Below are positions 1 to 8,279 of a stretch of DNA of 47,641 nucleotides, one piece after another (position 1 is the first letter of the stretch; each line of letters begins with the position of its first letter). The notes under the pieces were generated by a model. That model had not been told where the DNA came from. It did not search any database and saw nothing but the letters and a program-made list of their open reading frames with translations. The position numbers were made by a program, and so were the translations under genes. This DNA comes from Kribbella antibiotica (lineage in GTDB: Bacteria > Actinomycetota > Actinomycetes > Propionibacteriales > Kribbellaceae), in NCBI RefSeq assembly GCF_004349055.1, contig NZ_SMKX01000058.1:1-47641 (forward strand). The letters run 5' to 3'.

Positions 1-13
1 GGGTGGGTGCAGA

Positions 14-102
14 CGTGGTCCCGCAGCGAGTCGACCGACAGATCCAATTGAAGACCCGAAGTCAGTGAGTGGGTGAGTCAGGAAGACCGCTGCGGGACCA
101 CG
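14..102. repeat. 15-bp perfect inverted repeat with 59-nt spacer upstream of hemW
   Basis: Bases 14-28 (CGTGGTCCCGCAGCG) are the exact reverse complement of bases 88-102. The 59-nt spacer holds short direct GTGAGT repeats but no gene. The repeat ends about 40 nt before the hemW -10 box. It could be a structured RNA at the end of the upstream gene or a DNA-level element. The spacer is too long for an ordinary intrinsic terminator. Confidence 0.6.
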
Positions 103-142
103 CCAACCATTCTCACTGTGAGTGGGGGCGGTCCGCTCTCCG

Positions 143-148
143 TAGACT
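143..148 (+). promoter_or_regulatory. Leaderless promoter -10 box of hemW
   Basis: TAGACT is followed by 6 nt and then the GTG start of hemW at 155, so transcription would begin at or next to the start codon. No Shine-Dalgarno sequence precedes the GTG, as expected for a leaderless mRNA. No good -35 box is visible. Confidence 0.5.
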
Positions 149-154
149 GGGCGG

Positions 155-1366
155 GTGCCGTCAACGTTGCCCGAGGGGGAGGTTGCGCCCCAGGACGGGG
201 CGTTGCCGGATGCCGCAGTCCGTGAGGCGGCCGACCGCCCGTTCGGCTTCTACCTGCACGTGCCGTTCTGCGCGTCCCGGTGTGGCTACTGCGACTTCAA
301 CACCTACACCGCCAAGGAGCTCGGCGGCGGTGGCTCGCAGGCGTCGTACGCGGAGACTGCGATCGGCGAGGTCCGGCTCGCGCGGAGAGTTCTGAAGGAC
401 CTCGACAAGCCGGTCGAGACGGTCTTCTTCGGAGGCGGTACGCCGACGTTGCTCCCGGCCGCTGATCTCGGGGCGATGCTCAAGGCGGTGCGCGACGAGT
501 TCGGTCTCGCGCCGGGCGCCGAGGTCAGTACCGAGGCGAATCCCGAGTCGGTCGATCCGGCGTACCTGGAAGCCTTGCTGGAGGCTGGATTCACCCGGGT
601 GAGCTTCGGGATGCAGAGTGCTTCGTCGCATGTGCTGAAGATTCTCGACCGCCACCACACGCCTGGTCGCGCGTTGCAGGCCGTGAAGGAAGCGACCGCG
701 GCCGGCTTCGAGCACGTGAACCTGGACCTGATCTACGGCACGCCGGGGGAGTCCCTCGAAGACTGGCGTACGTCGCTCGAGTCGGCTCTGTCCGCGGATC
801 CGGATCACGTCAGTGCCTACGCGCTGATCGTCGAGGACGGGACCCAACTGGCGCGCCGGGTCCGGCGCGGTGAGCTGCCGATGCCGGACGACGACGACCT
901 GGCCGACAAGTACGTGCTCGCCGACGACCTGCTCAGCCAGGCCGGCCTGAACTGGTACGAGGTCTCCAACTGGGCCCGCGCCGAGGACGCCCGCTGCCGC
1001 CACAACGAGCTCTACTGGCGCGGCGACACCTGGTGGGGCATCGGGCCCGGCGCGCACAGCCACGTCGGTGGTGTCCGCTGGTGGAACGTCAAGCACCCCA
1101 CCGCGTACGCCGAACGTCTGAACGCCGGCCACAGTCCGGCCCTCGCCCGCGAGCTCCTGGACGACGAGACCCGCCGGATCGAGCGAGTGCTTCTTGAGGT
1201 CCGTCTCGCCGCCGGTCTGCCGCTCGACGTCCTCGACGCGCCCGGCCGGGCCGCCGTCGACACGATCGCCACCGACGGCCTCATCACCGTCGCTGACGAC
1301 CGCCTCACCTTGACCGACCGCGGCCGTCTCCTCGCCGACGCCGTCGTCCGCGATCTTCTGCCCTGA
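155..1366 (+). CDS. hemW: HemW, radical SAM heme chaperone (formerly HemN-like)
   Basis: 403 aa. The radical SAM cluster motif CASRCGYC (Cys39, Cys43, Cys46) binds the 4Fe-4S cluster, and the SAM-binding GGGTP motif is at 93-97. The C-terminal third matches the HemN C-terminal region. HemW-family proteins bind heme and insert it into acceptor proteins rather than oxidising coproporphyrinogen. The GTG start at 155 gives the usual short actinobacterial N-terminal extension before the barrel. It has no Shine-Dalgarno and sits 6 nt after a TAGACT box, so it is probably leaderless. The gene stands alone here; the usual neighbour lepA would lie just outside the window. Confidence 0.93.
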   Translation: MPSTLPEGEVAPQDGALPDAAVREAADRPFGFYLHVPFCASRCGYCDFNTYTAKELGGGGSQASYAETAIGEVRLARRVLKDLDKPVETVFFGGGTPTLLPAADLGAMLKAVRDEFGLAPGAEVSTEANPESVDPAYLEALLEAGFTRVSFGMQSASSHVLKILDRHHTPGRALQAVKEATAAGFEHVNLDLIYGTPGESLEDWRTSLESALSADPDHVSAYALIVEDGTQLARRVRRGELPMPDDDDLADKYVLADDLLSQAGLNWYEVSNWARAEDARCRHNELYWRGDTWWGIGPGAHSHVGGVRWWNVKHPTAYAERLNAGHSPALARELLDDETRRIERVLLEVRLAAGLPLDVLDAPGRAAVDTIATDGLITVADDRLTLTDRGRLLADAVVRDLLP

Positions 1367-1501
1367 GCACTGTTCCTGGTAACAGGCTGTGAAGAACGTA
1401 AAGTTTGAGCGGACGGTAATCGGCGTGGTTCGCAGCGTGATAACGATGCCTGGTATGTACTGACCTAGGTGTTCCGGTACCGGAGAGTAGTCACTGAAGG
1501 C

Positions 1502-1531
1502 TTGACACAGCCGGTGAAAACGCTCGAAACT
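1502..1531 (+). promoter_or_regulatory. Putative promoter of the sugar-binding lipoprotein gene
   Basis: A perfect -35 box TTGACA (1502-1507) is followed after 18 nt by GAAACT (1526-1531), a weak -10 box. The palindromic operator at 1551-1562 would lie just downstream of the start site, a position where a bound repressor could block elongation. Confidence 0.4.
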
Positions 1532-1550
1532 CAGCTCACTTTCGCGATCC

Positions 1551-1562
1551 GAGAGCGCTCTC
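1551..1562. promoter_or_regulatory. LacI-family operator-like palindrome
   Basis: GAGAGCGCTCTC is a perfect 12-bp palindrome 29 bp before the lipoprotein start. Its GAGCGCTC core and central CG are typical of LacI-family operators in actinobacteria, such as the CebR box. The LacI-type gene at 2974 is the obvious candidate to bind it. Confidence 0.6.
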
Positions 1563-1591
1563 AACTCCGTCCAGTTCCAGGGAGCCATTCC

Positions 1592-2908
1592 ATGCGGCGC
1601 AGATTCCGTGCCGGCCACCGCCCTGTCGCAGTCGTGCTCGGTTGCGCCCTCGCCCTGCTGGCTGCCTCCTGCGGCGGCTCGGGCGGATCGGGTAGCTCCG
1701 GCGATCAGCCGAAGATCGAGCTGACCATCTCGACCTTCAACGAGTTCGGGTACGACGACCTGTACGACGAGTACATGGCCGAGCACCCGAACATCCGGAT
1801 CATCGAACGGCACGCCGAGACCGTTGACGCGCACATCAAGAACCTCGACACCAACCTGGCCAGTGGCTCCGGGATGGCCGATATCGAGGCGATGGAGATC
1901 GGCTGGATCTACAAGTACCTGGCGCGCGGCGACCAGTTCGTCGACCTGCGCGACTTCGGCGCGAACGACCTGAAGGACCGCTGGCTGGACTGGAAGGTGG
2001 CCGGTGCCACCACACAGGACGGCCGGATCATCGGCTACGGCACGGATATCGGCCCGGAGGCGATCTGCTACCGCCGCGACCTGTTCGCCAAGGCGGGGCT
2101 GCCGACCGACCGGGTCGAGGTGGCCAAGCTGTTCGCGGACTGGCCGTCGTACTTCGCGACCGGACGCAAGTTCAAGGAGAAGGTGCCGGGCTCGGCCTGG
2201 TACAGCTCTGCGGCGCTGACCTGGGAAGCGATGCGGAACCAGCTGATCCAGGCCTACTACTCCAACCAGGACCGCTTCCTCGGCAGCGAGAACCGGCAGC
2301 TGAAGAGCACCTGGGACCAGGTGGTGCAGGGCAGTGCGGACGGGCTGTCCGCGCGGCTGCAGGAGTGGAGCGATGCCTGGAACAAGTCGTTCCGGACCGA
2401 GGCGTTCGCGACGATCGCCTGCCCGGGCTGGCTGCTCGGTGTCATCCAGGACAACGCGGGAAGCTACGGCAAGGAGAAGTGGGACGTCGCCGATGTCTTC
2501 CCCAATGGCGGTGGTAACTGGGGCGGGTCGTACCTGACCGTGCCGAAGCAGTCGTCGCAACAGGCCGAAGCCGCCCGGCTGGCGGCCTGGCTGACCGCGC
2601 CGGAGCAGCAGGTCAAGGTGTTCAAGAAGGTCGGTTCGTTCCCCTCGACGGTCGACGCGTACGACGACACCCAGGTGAAGTCGCAGGTCAACGCGTACTT
2701 CAACAACGCGCCGGTCGGCCAGATCTTCGTCAACCGGGCCCGGGCCGTGATCCTGAAGCAGCACAAGGGCCCTCGCGAGGGCGAGATCAACCAGGTGTTC
2801 AGCGCCGAACTGGCCAAAGTTGACCAAGGCAAGGAGACTCCGCTCAAGGCCTGGAATAGAGCCCTGAACGGCGCCGAACGAGCAGCAAACACCCGATCCA
2901 GCGGGTGA
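1592..2908 (+). CDS. ABC transporter extracellular sugar-binding lipoprotein (family 1)
   Basis: 438 aa from the ATG at 1592, which follows GGGAG by 8-9 nt. A longer frame opens at 1469 but would put about 40 charged residues before the signal peptide. The N-terminus is a lipoprotein signal: RRR, a hydrophobic stretch, and lipobox LAAS-Cys27, then a Gly/Ser linker. The mature part (SxFNEFGYDDLYDEY, later GGGNWGGSYLTVPK) is typical of family 1 solute-binding proteins that deliver carbohydrates to CUT1 importers. No permease or ATPase gene is adjacent, so this is an orphan binding protein. The downstream LacI gene and the upstream palindrome suggest sugar-responsive control. The ligand cannot be told from the sequence. 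Confidence 0.9.
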   Translation: MRRRFRAGHRPVAVVLGCALALLAASCGGSGGSGSSGDQPKIELTISTFNEFGYDDLYDEYMAEHPNIRIIERHAETVDAHIKNLDTNLASGSGMADIEAMEIGWIYKYLARGDQFVDLRDFGANDLKDRWLDWKVAGATTQDGRIIGYGTDIGPEAICYRRDLFAKAGLPTDRVEVAKLFADWPSYFATGRKFKEKVPGSAWYSSAALTWEAMRNQLIQAYYSNQDRFLGSENRQLKSTWDQVVQGSADGLSARLQEWSDAWNKSFRTEAFATIACPGWLLGVIQDNAGSYGKEKWDVADVFPNGGGNWGGSYLTVPKQSSQQAEAARLAAWLTAPEQQVKVFKKVGSFPSTVDAYDDTQVKSQVNAYFNNAPVGQIFVNRARAVILKQHKGPREGEINQVFSAELAKVDQGKETPLKAWNRALNGAERAANTRSSG

Positions 2909-2973
2909 CGCCAGAAAATAACCCCGGGAAGTAATACGGTGTGAACACACACCAGCCGACACGGGGAGGACCG

Positions 2974-3981
2974 ATGGACGACACGGGTACTCCTACGCTC
3001 GAGCAGGTCGCAGCGCTGGCCGGGGTTTCGCGCGCGACCGTGTCACGAGTGGTGAACGGATCGCCGAAGGTGCTGCCGGATACGGTGGCGCTCGTCGAGC
3101 GGGCGATCGGTCAGCTCGGCTACGTGCCGAACCGGGCCGCCCGCGCGCTGGTGACCCGGCGGACGGACTCGATCGCGATCGTGGTGCCGGAGCCGGACAG
3201 CCGGGTGTTCTCCGACCCCTTCTTCGCCGGGATGCTACGTGGCGTGAGCCGCACGCTGGCCCCGACGTCCTCCCAGATGGTCCTGCTGCTCGAGCCCGCC
3301 GAAGGCGACGACCAGCGGTTGCTGCGCTACCTGCGCGGCGGGCACGTCGACGGTGCGGTCATCATCAGCCACCACGGCCGCGACAACGTGCTGCAGGAGC
3401 TCGCGCAACTGCCGTTGCCGATCGTGTTCAGCGCCCGCCCGCTAGGGGTCGACGTACCGGTCGCGAGTGTGGACGTGGACAACGTGGCGGGTGCACGGAC
3501 AGCGGTCGAGCATCTGCTCGGTCTCGGTCGGCGCAAGCTCGGCACGGTCGCCGGGCCGCTCGACATGACGGCCGGGCTGGACCGGCTGACCGGATACCAG
3601 GCGGTGATGGGCGAGGCCGGTCTGCCGGAGGCTGTGGCCATTGGCGACTTCACCGCCGATGGTGGCGAGCAGGCCGCGATCCAGTTGCTCGACAAGCATC
3701 CCGACCTCGACGGCATCTTCGTGGCGAACGACCTGATGGCCACCGCCGTACTGCGGGTGTTGTCCGAGCGTGGTCGTCGCGTGCCGGCGGATGTTGCGGT
3801 GGTCGGTTTCGACGACTCGGTGATGGCGACCACGACGACGCCGAAGCTGACCACGGTTCGCCAGCCGGTGGAGCTGATGGGCGCGCGGCTCGCCGAGATC
3901 CTGCTGGCCAAGATCGGTGGCGCCGATCTGCGCAGCCCCGAGGTCTACGGCACCGAGCTGATCATCCGCGAATCCACCTGA
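2974..3981 (+). CDS. LacI-family transcriptional regulator
   Basis: 335 aa from the ATG at 2974, which follows GGGGAGGA. An in-frame GTG at 2941 has no such site. An N-terminal LacI helix-turn-helix spans about residues 8-30 (TLEQVAALAGVSRATVSRV). The hinge region with PNRAARALVTRR is next, then a periplasmic-binding-protein-like effector domain ending in the usual LTTVRQPVELMG segment. It lies 65 bp after the sugar-binding lipoprotein gene on the same strand and probably represses it through the palindrome at 1551-1562. The effector is likely a sugar imported with that binding protein. Confidence 0.93.
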   Translation: MDDTGTPTLEQVAALAGVSRATVSRVVNGSPKVLPDTVALVERAIGQLGYVPNRAARALVTRRTDSIAIVVPEPDSRVFSDPFFAGMLRGVSRTLAPTSSQMVLLLEPAEGDDQRLLRYLRGGHVDGAVIISHHGRDNVLQELAQLPLPIVFSARPLGVDVPVASVDVDNVAGARTAVEHLLGLGRRKLGTVAGPLDMTAGLDRLTGYQAVMGEAGLPEAVAIGDFTADGGEQAAIQLLDKHPDLDGIFVANDLMATAVLRVLSERGRRVPADVAVVGFDDSVMATTTTPKLTTVRQPVELMGARLAEILLAKIGGADLRSPEVYGTELIIREST

Positions 3982-3985
3982 TCGC

Positions 3986-4822
3986 CTAGGGCGGGTCGTT
4001 CTCGAACAGGAACTGGACCCGCACCGAGTCGTTGAACGGTACGACGACAGTCGTGTTCGACGCCGTCCAGTTCTGCGGGACCAGGAACAACCGGTTCTCG
4101 CCGACCACGAGCAACCGCAGCCCGCGGTAGCGATAGTTGAACGTCTGCCCCTTGCCCGACTGGAGCGCGGTCTCCTCCAAGCCCGGCGACCGCAGCGCCA
4201 GCTTCTCCTTCGTGTCCAGGATGACTACAGGGAAGCGATCGAGGTTCCGCGCATCGGACTTCGCCAGCCCGCGACCGGAGTACTGCGCGGTCGTAGCGGT
4301 CGCCCAGAACGCGGTAGTCACAGTGACGACCGCGAGCAGGACGATCAGCACCCGCGGCGGACGGGAAGCGGGCTCGAGCCGACTGCGCAGGTAGGTGGCG
4401 TAGGCGAGCGCCGCCGAGGACAGACCGATCACCACCGGTACGACGAGGGCGTAGTACGGCATCTGCCCTAGCAAGGGATACGTCAGCAACCCGATCACGC
4501 CGAGCAGCAGCGCAACGACGATCACCCGCGTCGATCGCCGTACGGCGATTGCTGTCGGGTGGATCGCGTTGTGCACAAGCAGCGCGGCCACCGCGAGCAA
4601 GGTGATCACCAGCAGCGGGACGAGCAGCGGCTGCGGACTGCGCATCACGTAGTCCTGCGTACTCAGGCCGATCGTGTCGACGTCGATCCCGAAGTACTCG
4701 TACTGCGAACGCGCCGAGACGTACCCGAAGTAGAACAGCAGCGCGCTGATCAGCGTCACCGGCGTGACGATGCCGGCGGCGAAGCTCACCCAACGCTCGG
4801 CCTGTGACCGCTCGTCAGCCAC
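3986..4822 (-). CDS. Membrane protein of unknown function, five TM segments
   Basis: 278 aa. Five hydrophobic segments lie at about residues 13-35, 64-84, 99-118, 122-144 and 157-178. A soluble C-terminal domain of about 95 residues follows, rich in beta-type sequence, with RLLVVGENRLFLVPQNW near its end. I do not recognise the family. The start overlaps the end of the upstream lipoprotein gene by 8 bp, so the two are probably translated together and may work at the same membrane site. The gene converges on the lacI-type gene with only 4 bp between stop codons. Confidence 0.8.
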   Translation of the reverse strand: MADERSQAERWVSFAAGIVTPVTLISALLFYFGYVSARSQYEYFGIDVDTIGLSTQDYVMRSPQPLLVPLLVITLLAVAALLVHNAIHPTAIAVRRSTRVIVVALLLGVIGLLTYPLLGQMPYYALVVPVVIGLSSAALAYATYLRSRLEPASRPPRVLIVLLAVVTVTTAFWATATTAQYSGRGLAKSDARNLDRFPVVILDTKEKLALRSPGLEETALQSGKGQTFNYRYRGLRLLVVGENRLFLVPQNWTASNTTVVVPFNDSVRVQFLFENDPP

Positions 4823-5408
4823 CGGTCGGAGTCTCCGGCGTCTCGCTGGGCGCAGGCGTCAACTCGCCAGGAATGAAGAACACAAAGCTGCCCTTGCCAG
4901 CAGTCGCTTTGAGATCCGAGCAGTCCTCCTCGGTAGCACACGTCACCTGCGCCGGTACGACGACCTTGACCTCGCTACTGCCGTTGGCGATCTGGCGCGC
5001 GCCGACGTAGCAGGAGTCGAGTGAGCCCGCTTTCCACTGCACGTCCTTGCACGGTCTGCGGTCCTTGCAGATGCTGTCGTCGAGCTGGAAGATTCCCTCC
5101 GGCTCGAGGTGGACGGGCCCGAGATCAACCGTCGTGCCTTCCTTCAATTCGACACCTGTCAAGGAGACTGCGGCACACTGCTCGACCCCGGCCTCGTCGG
5201 GCGCACCGCCGACAGGTGCCGTCGCGAGCCCGAAGCCAGGTTTCTTCTCCTCAGGCTGCGAGCTCTCCGGATCAGTAGGCTCCGGCGCCGGTTCGTCGCT
5301 CGTCAGAACCGGTTCAGTTGGCGCCGCACCAGGCGGATCGTTGCTCGAAGTCCCCGAGCACCCCACGACCAGTAATAGGATCACAAGCACCGTCGAAATC
5401 GCGCGCAT
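4815..5408 (-). CDS. Lipoprotein of unknown function
   Basis: 197 aa from the ATG at 5406-5408, preceded by GGGAGGGGG at about 8 nt. The longer frame from 5450 has no such site. The signal peptide is MRAISTVLVILLLVVG followed by Cys17, a lipobox-like site. A Pro/Glu/Ser-rich linker (about residues 25-60) leads to a domain with several cysteines that could form disulfides outside the cell. It heads a two-gene unit with the membrane protein at 3986-4822 and is transcribed away from the patatin gene. The 165-bp palindrome lies in its upstream region. Confidence 0.8.
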   Translation of the reverse strand: MRAISTVLVILLLVVGCSGTSSNDPPGAAPTEPVLTSDEPAPEPTDPESSQPEEKKPGFGLATAPVGGAPDEAGVEQCAAVSLTGVELKEGTTVDLGPVHLEPEGIFQLDDSICKDRRPCKDVQWKAGSLDSCYVGARQIANGSSEVKVVVPAQVTCATEEDCSDLKATAGKGSFVFFIPGELTPAPSETPETPTGG

Positions 5409-5430
5409 TCCAGCCACCCCCTCCCAGGAT

Positions 5431-5448
5431 GCGCCTTCCGGAAGGTGC
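5431..5448. promoter_or_regulatory. Near-perfect 18-bp palindrome upstream of the lipoprotein gene
   Basis: The core CCTTCCGGAAGG (5434-5445) is a perfect 12-bp palindrome. It extends to 18 bp with one mismatch pair. It lies 23 bp before the lipoprotein start, between the long palindrome and the gene, and could be an operator or a small hairpin in the 5' untranslated region. Confidence 0.35.
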
Positions 5449-5526
5449 ACGCCAGGGCACAGTTTCGTTCACTCTCCGCTGTTGCAATCGTTTCTTTGTG
5501 TGACCATGGTGGTAGCTGTGAGGCAA

Positions 5527-5691
5527 AGGTTGTATCTGGTGGCTCCACGCCTACTGCGCAGCACTCAGCACGGCACCTCGCCGCACTGGTGCAAAGGGCA
5601 AGATGCTCCGCATCTAACCCTTCACCCCAGCGCGCCGATGCACCGCACCGAGCACTTGCTCGCTACGGCGTGGAGCCACCAGACACAACCT
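5527..5691 (-). repeat. 165-bp imperfect palindrome, probable long hairpin RNA on the minus strand
   Basis: The outer arms 5527-5551 and 5667-5691 match at 24 of 25 positions. The symmetry continues inward to a 3-nt loop at 5607-5609. Of about 80 opposed positions, 61 are Watson-Crick. Twelve are A opposite C on the plus strand, which become G-U pairs in RNA copied from the minus strand. One is G opposite T and six are true mismatches. A minus-strand transcript would therefore pair at about 73 of 80 positions, a plus-strand transcript at only 62. The element fills much of the divergent gap and ends next to the Shine-Dalgarno of the patatin gene. It could be a structured leader of the lipoprotein operon, a small RNA, or a MITE-like insertion. 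Confidence 0.75.
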
Positions 5692-5702
5692 AGGGGGAAG
5701 TA

Positions 5703-8279
5703 ATGAGTGAACACGAGATCCGGATCGCGCTGGTTCTCAACGGTGGTGTGAGTTTGGCCGTCTGGATGGGCGGTGTGACGCACGAGCTGGACCTGATCCG
5801 GCGTGCGTCCGGGTCCGGGGCCGCGCCCGGTCCGCAGCCGTACGACGCGGTGCTGGCGGAGCGCTGGCGTGAGCTCTGTCAGCGTGGTGACGAGCGACGG
5901 CGCGTTGTCATCGACGTGATTGCCGGTACGAGCGCCGGTGGGCTGAACGGTTCCTTGCTGGCGACCGCGATCTCGAACGGGTCGACGCTCGACCCGGGTG
6001 GCTCGGACGGGCCGTGGTTGCGGCAGAAGTGGGTCGGGCTCGGAGCGCTCGAGGTCGGCAAGCTCGTGCCGTCGGCGGGAAAGAAGTCGACCTCGGTGCT
6101 GGACGGCAACTACTTCCTGCAGGAGCTGGAGAGCCTGCTGAAGGGCGTTGCGGACGCGGGCGAGACAGCAGCCGAGGAGCCGGTCACGCTCTTCGTCACG
6201 GCGTCCGGTCTCGGCGTGCAGCAGTTCGAGGCGCGGGATGCGGCCGGCCAGCGATTCGTCGTACCGGATCATCGGTATCTGTTTGCCTTCACCAGTGAGA
6301 ACGCGGCGAAGTACGACGAGAAGACCCGGTCGTTCGCAGTCAAGGAAACCAATGCGCTGAAGGACACCAAACTGCTGGCGCGTGCCGCGCGGGCGAGCGC
6401 GTCGTTCCCGGCCGCGTTCGGGCCGGTGCTGGAGACGCCGCGGCTGGCGTCGTCGCCGCCAAGGATGCAGCCGACAACGGCCGAGTCCGGTGCCTGGCTG
6501 GTTGACGGCGGGGTGCTCGACAACGCGCCGTTCGGGCCGGTGCTCGACGTGGTCGCGCGGCGCCCGGTCGCCGGACGAGCGAGCAGATACGTCCTGTACG
6601 TCGTACCGTCCGCCGGGATCGGTAGTGCGTCGACGGCGTTGCCCGAGGCGAAGGAGCCGAGTTGGCGGGTGGCCGCGTTGTCAGCCGTGCAGTTCCCGCG
6701 CGAGGTGGATTTCCGCTCCGACGTCGAGCAGCTCGAACGCTTGCTGCTGGAGGCGGACGCGTCCTGGTCGGACACCCAGCGGCTCTTCGATCGTTGCATG
6801 GAGCAACCAGCTGATCGGGAGCGGTTGCATGCGGCGGCGCAGGCGTTGCAACCGACGTACTCGCGCGGCCGGGCCGCCGGCGGTGTCTGGGAGGCCGTGA
6901 CGATCGCGAGCCACGACCAGTCGACCGTGCTCGATGCGGCCTCGGCGTTGTCCGAGACCGAGATCGACGAGATCCTCGCGACCGCACATCCGTGGGTGCC
7001 GGATCCGGATGGCGGGATCAAGCCGCTGCAGCAGAACGGCGAGGCCCGCTGGGTGTGGGGGACGGGTGCTGCCGAGCGCGTGATCCGGTTGATCCTGCGC
7101 TCGTTGCGCAACCGGATCAGCACAGCTCCGGAAGTAGAGCTCCCCGAGCTTGAACGGCGGCTGCAGGCGACGAGTGACTGTCTGCTCAAGGCTCAGGCTG
7201 TGCGCGACGCGTTGACCGACCAGCTCACCACAGCGGATCTCGACCTGCGACCGGCCGGTGGCGCCGAGGCGGTTGCGGTCGGGCTGACCGACATCTTCGA
7301 GGACCTGCAGATCCAGGAGGCGCTCGGCGCCGCTTTCGCTGAGCTGGTCGCGGTGATCGGCTGGAATCTTGTCGAGACCGCGCTGGAAGTGGAGATCGTC
7401 TCGCGCTGTACGTCGGCGCGGACGCCGCAGCAGCGCAGTGCGCCGTTCCAGTTCCTCCGGCTCGGACCGGACATTCCCTTGACCCTGCTGGATGATCTCC
7501 CGGCCGGCTCGATTGCGGATGACCTGAAGGACCGCATCCTCTACGGGAGTCAGGTCGGCCATTTCGGTGCGTTCGGCGCAGCGGACTGGCGGCGCTGGGA
7601 CTGGCTGATGGGTCGCCTGCACTGCGTGGCGCACCTTGGCACGATGCTCGGCGCGGACGCGGACTGGATCCGCGAGACACAACGCCAGGTGCTGCAGGCC
7701 GAGGACTGGAAGCCGCAGGCGGTCGCGGATCGGATTCAGCGGCTGGCCGAGGACTTCCCGGCCGATGCCGGGCTCGGTGCGCTGTCGACGATGCGCGACG
7801 AGCTGAACCAATCAGCCGAGGGCCGGGCGACGACCAAGGGCCTCGCCGACCGGATGGTCGATGTCTCCAGCGGCCTCGGACCCCAGGTGGGCAACGCGGT
7901 CAAGGCGATGGCCGGCCGCAAGCACCAGCCAGGCTCGTGGTTGCTGCGGACCGCGCGCTGGTTCACCGAGCCGGCCCGCGAGACCGTCTGGGGCCGAATG
8001 GTGCGCGGCGCCAAGCTGACCCCGGCCAAGCGTCCGCTGCTGTTCGAACCATGGATGCCGCTGGCCGCAGTCGGGCTCGGCGTGATCCTGCTGCTCGTGG
8101 CCGATTCCGTCGATACGGTCGGGATCCGGATCCTGGCCGCCGTACTAGCCGGGGTGGCGCTGGCGTCCGGAGTGCTGCTCGGCGCGCTGACCTATTACGT
8201 CCGGCGAGCGCGCCGGACGATCCGGGCCTGGATCGAGAAGCGGCTGCCGGAGATCAGTCCAGAGTCACGAAATCGATGA
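5703..8279 (+). CDS. Patatin-related protein, probable membrane-anchored lipid acyl hydrolase
   Basis: 858 aa. The N-terminus has the patatin oxyanion loop (LNGGVSLAVWMGG, residues 12-24), then the nucleophile elbow GTSAG with Ser77, and the partner aspartate in DGG at 268-270. Ser and Asp form the patatin catalytic dyad, so lipase or phospholipase activity is likely. The long C-terminal part lacks other recognisable enzyme motifs and ends with two TM segments between about residues 780 and 845. The layout fits the large actinobacterial patatin-related family with DUF3376. AGGGGGAAG lies just before the ATG. The last 26 bp overlap the convergent DUF3097 gene. Confidence 0.88.
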   Translation: MSEHEIRIALVLNGGVSLAVWMGGVTHELDLIRRASGSGAAPGPQPYDAVLAERWRELCQRGDERRRVVIDVIAGTSAGGLNGSLLATAISNGSTLDPGGSDGPWLRQKWVGLGALEVGKLVPSAGKKSTSVLDGNYFLQELESLLKGVADAGETAAEEPVTLFVTASGLGVQQFEARDAAGQRFVVPDHRYLFAFTSENAAKYDEKTRSFAVKETNALKDTKLLARAARASASFPAAFGPVLETPRLASSPPRMQPTTAESGAWLVDGGVLDNAPFGPVLDVVARRPVAGRASRYVLYVVPSAGIGSASTALPEAKEPSWRVAALSAVQFPREVDFRSDVEQLERLLLEADASWSDTQRLFDRCMEQPADRERLHAAAQALQPTYSRGRAAGGVWEAVTIASHDQSTVLDAASALSETEIDEILATAHPWVPDPDGGIKPLQQNGEARWVWGTGAAERVIRLILRSLRNRISTAPEVELPELERRLQATSDCLLKAQAVRDALTDQLTTADLDLRPAGGAEAVAVGLTDIFEDLQIQEALGAAFAELVAVIGWNLVETALEVEIVSRCTSARTPQQRSAPFQFLRLGPDIPLTLLDDLPAGSIADDLKDRILYGSQVGHFGAFGAADWRRWDWLMGRLHCVAHLGTMLGADADWIRETQRQVLQAEDWKPQAVADRIQRLAEDFPADAGLGALSTMRDELNQSAEGRATTKGLADRMVDVSSGLGPQVGNAVKAMAGRKHQPGSWLLRTARWFTEPARETVWGRMVRGAKLTPAKRPLLFEPWMPLAAVGLGVILLLVADSVDTVGIRILAAVLAGVALASGVLLGALTYYVRRARRTIRAWIEKRLPEISPESRNR

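Noticed and set aside
1371..1387. Weak hairpin after hemW (CTGTT and AACAG)
   Set aside because: Five-bp stem without a T-run or GC-rich base; too weak to call a terminator.
161..2962. Very long minus-strand open frame opposite hemW and the lipoprotein gene (similar ones at 15299-17137, 27816-29285, 29336-30940 and 37007-38992)
   Set aside because: High-GC codon bias leaves the antisense frames open. Their translations are low-complexity and rich in Arg, Gly and Val, with no domains, and they run across real genes and their borders.
3945..4793. Alternative minus-strand frame overlapping the five-TM membrane protein
   Set aside because: It is an Arg/Ala-rich shadow. The frame at 3986-4822 gives clear membrane segments and couples to the lipoprotein gene.
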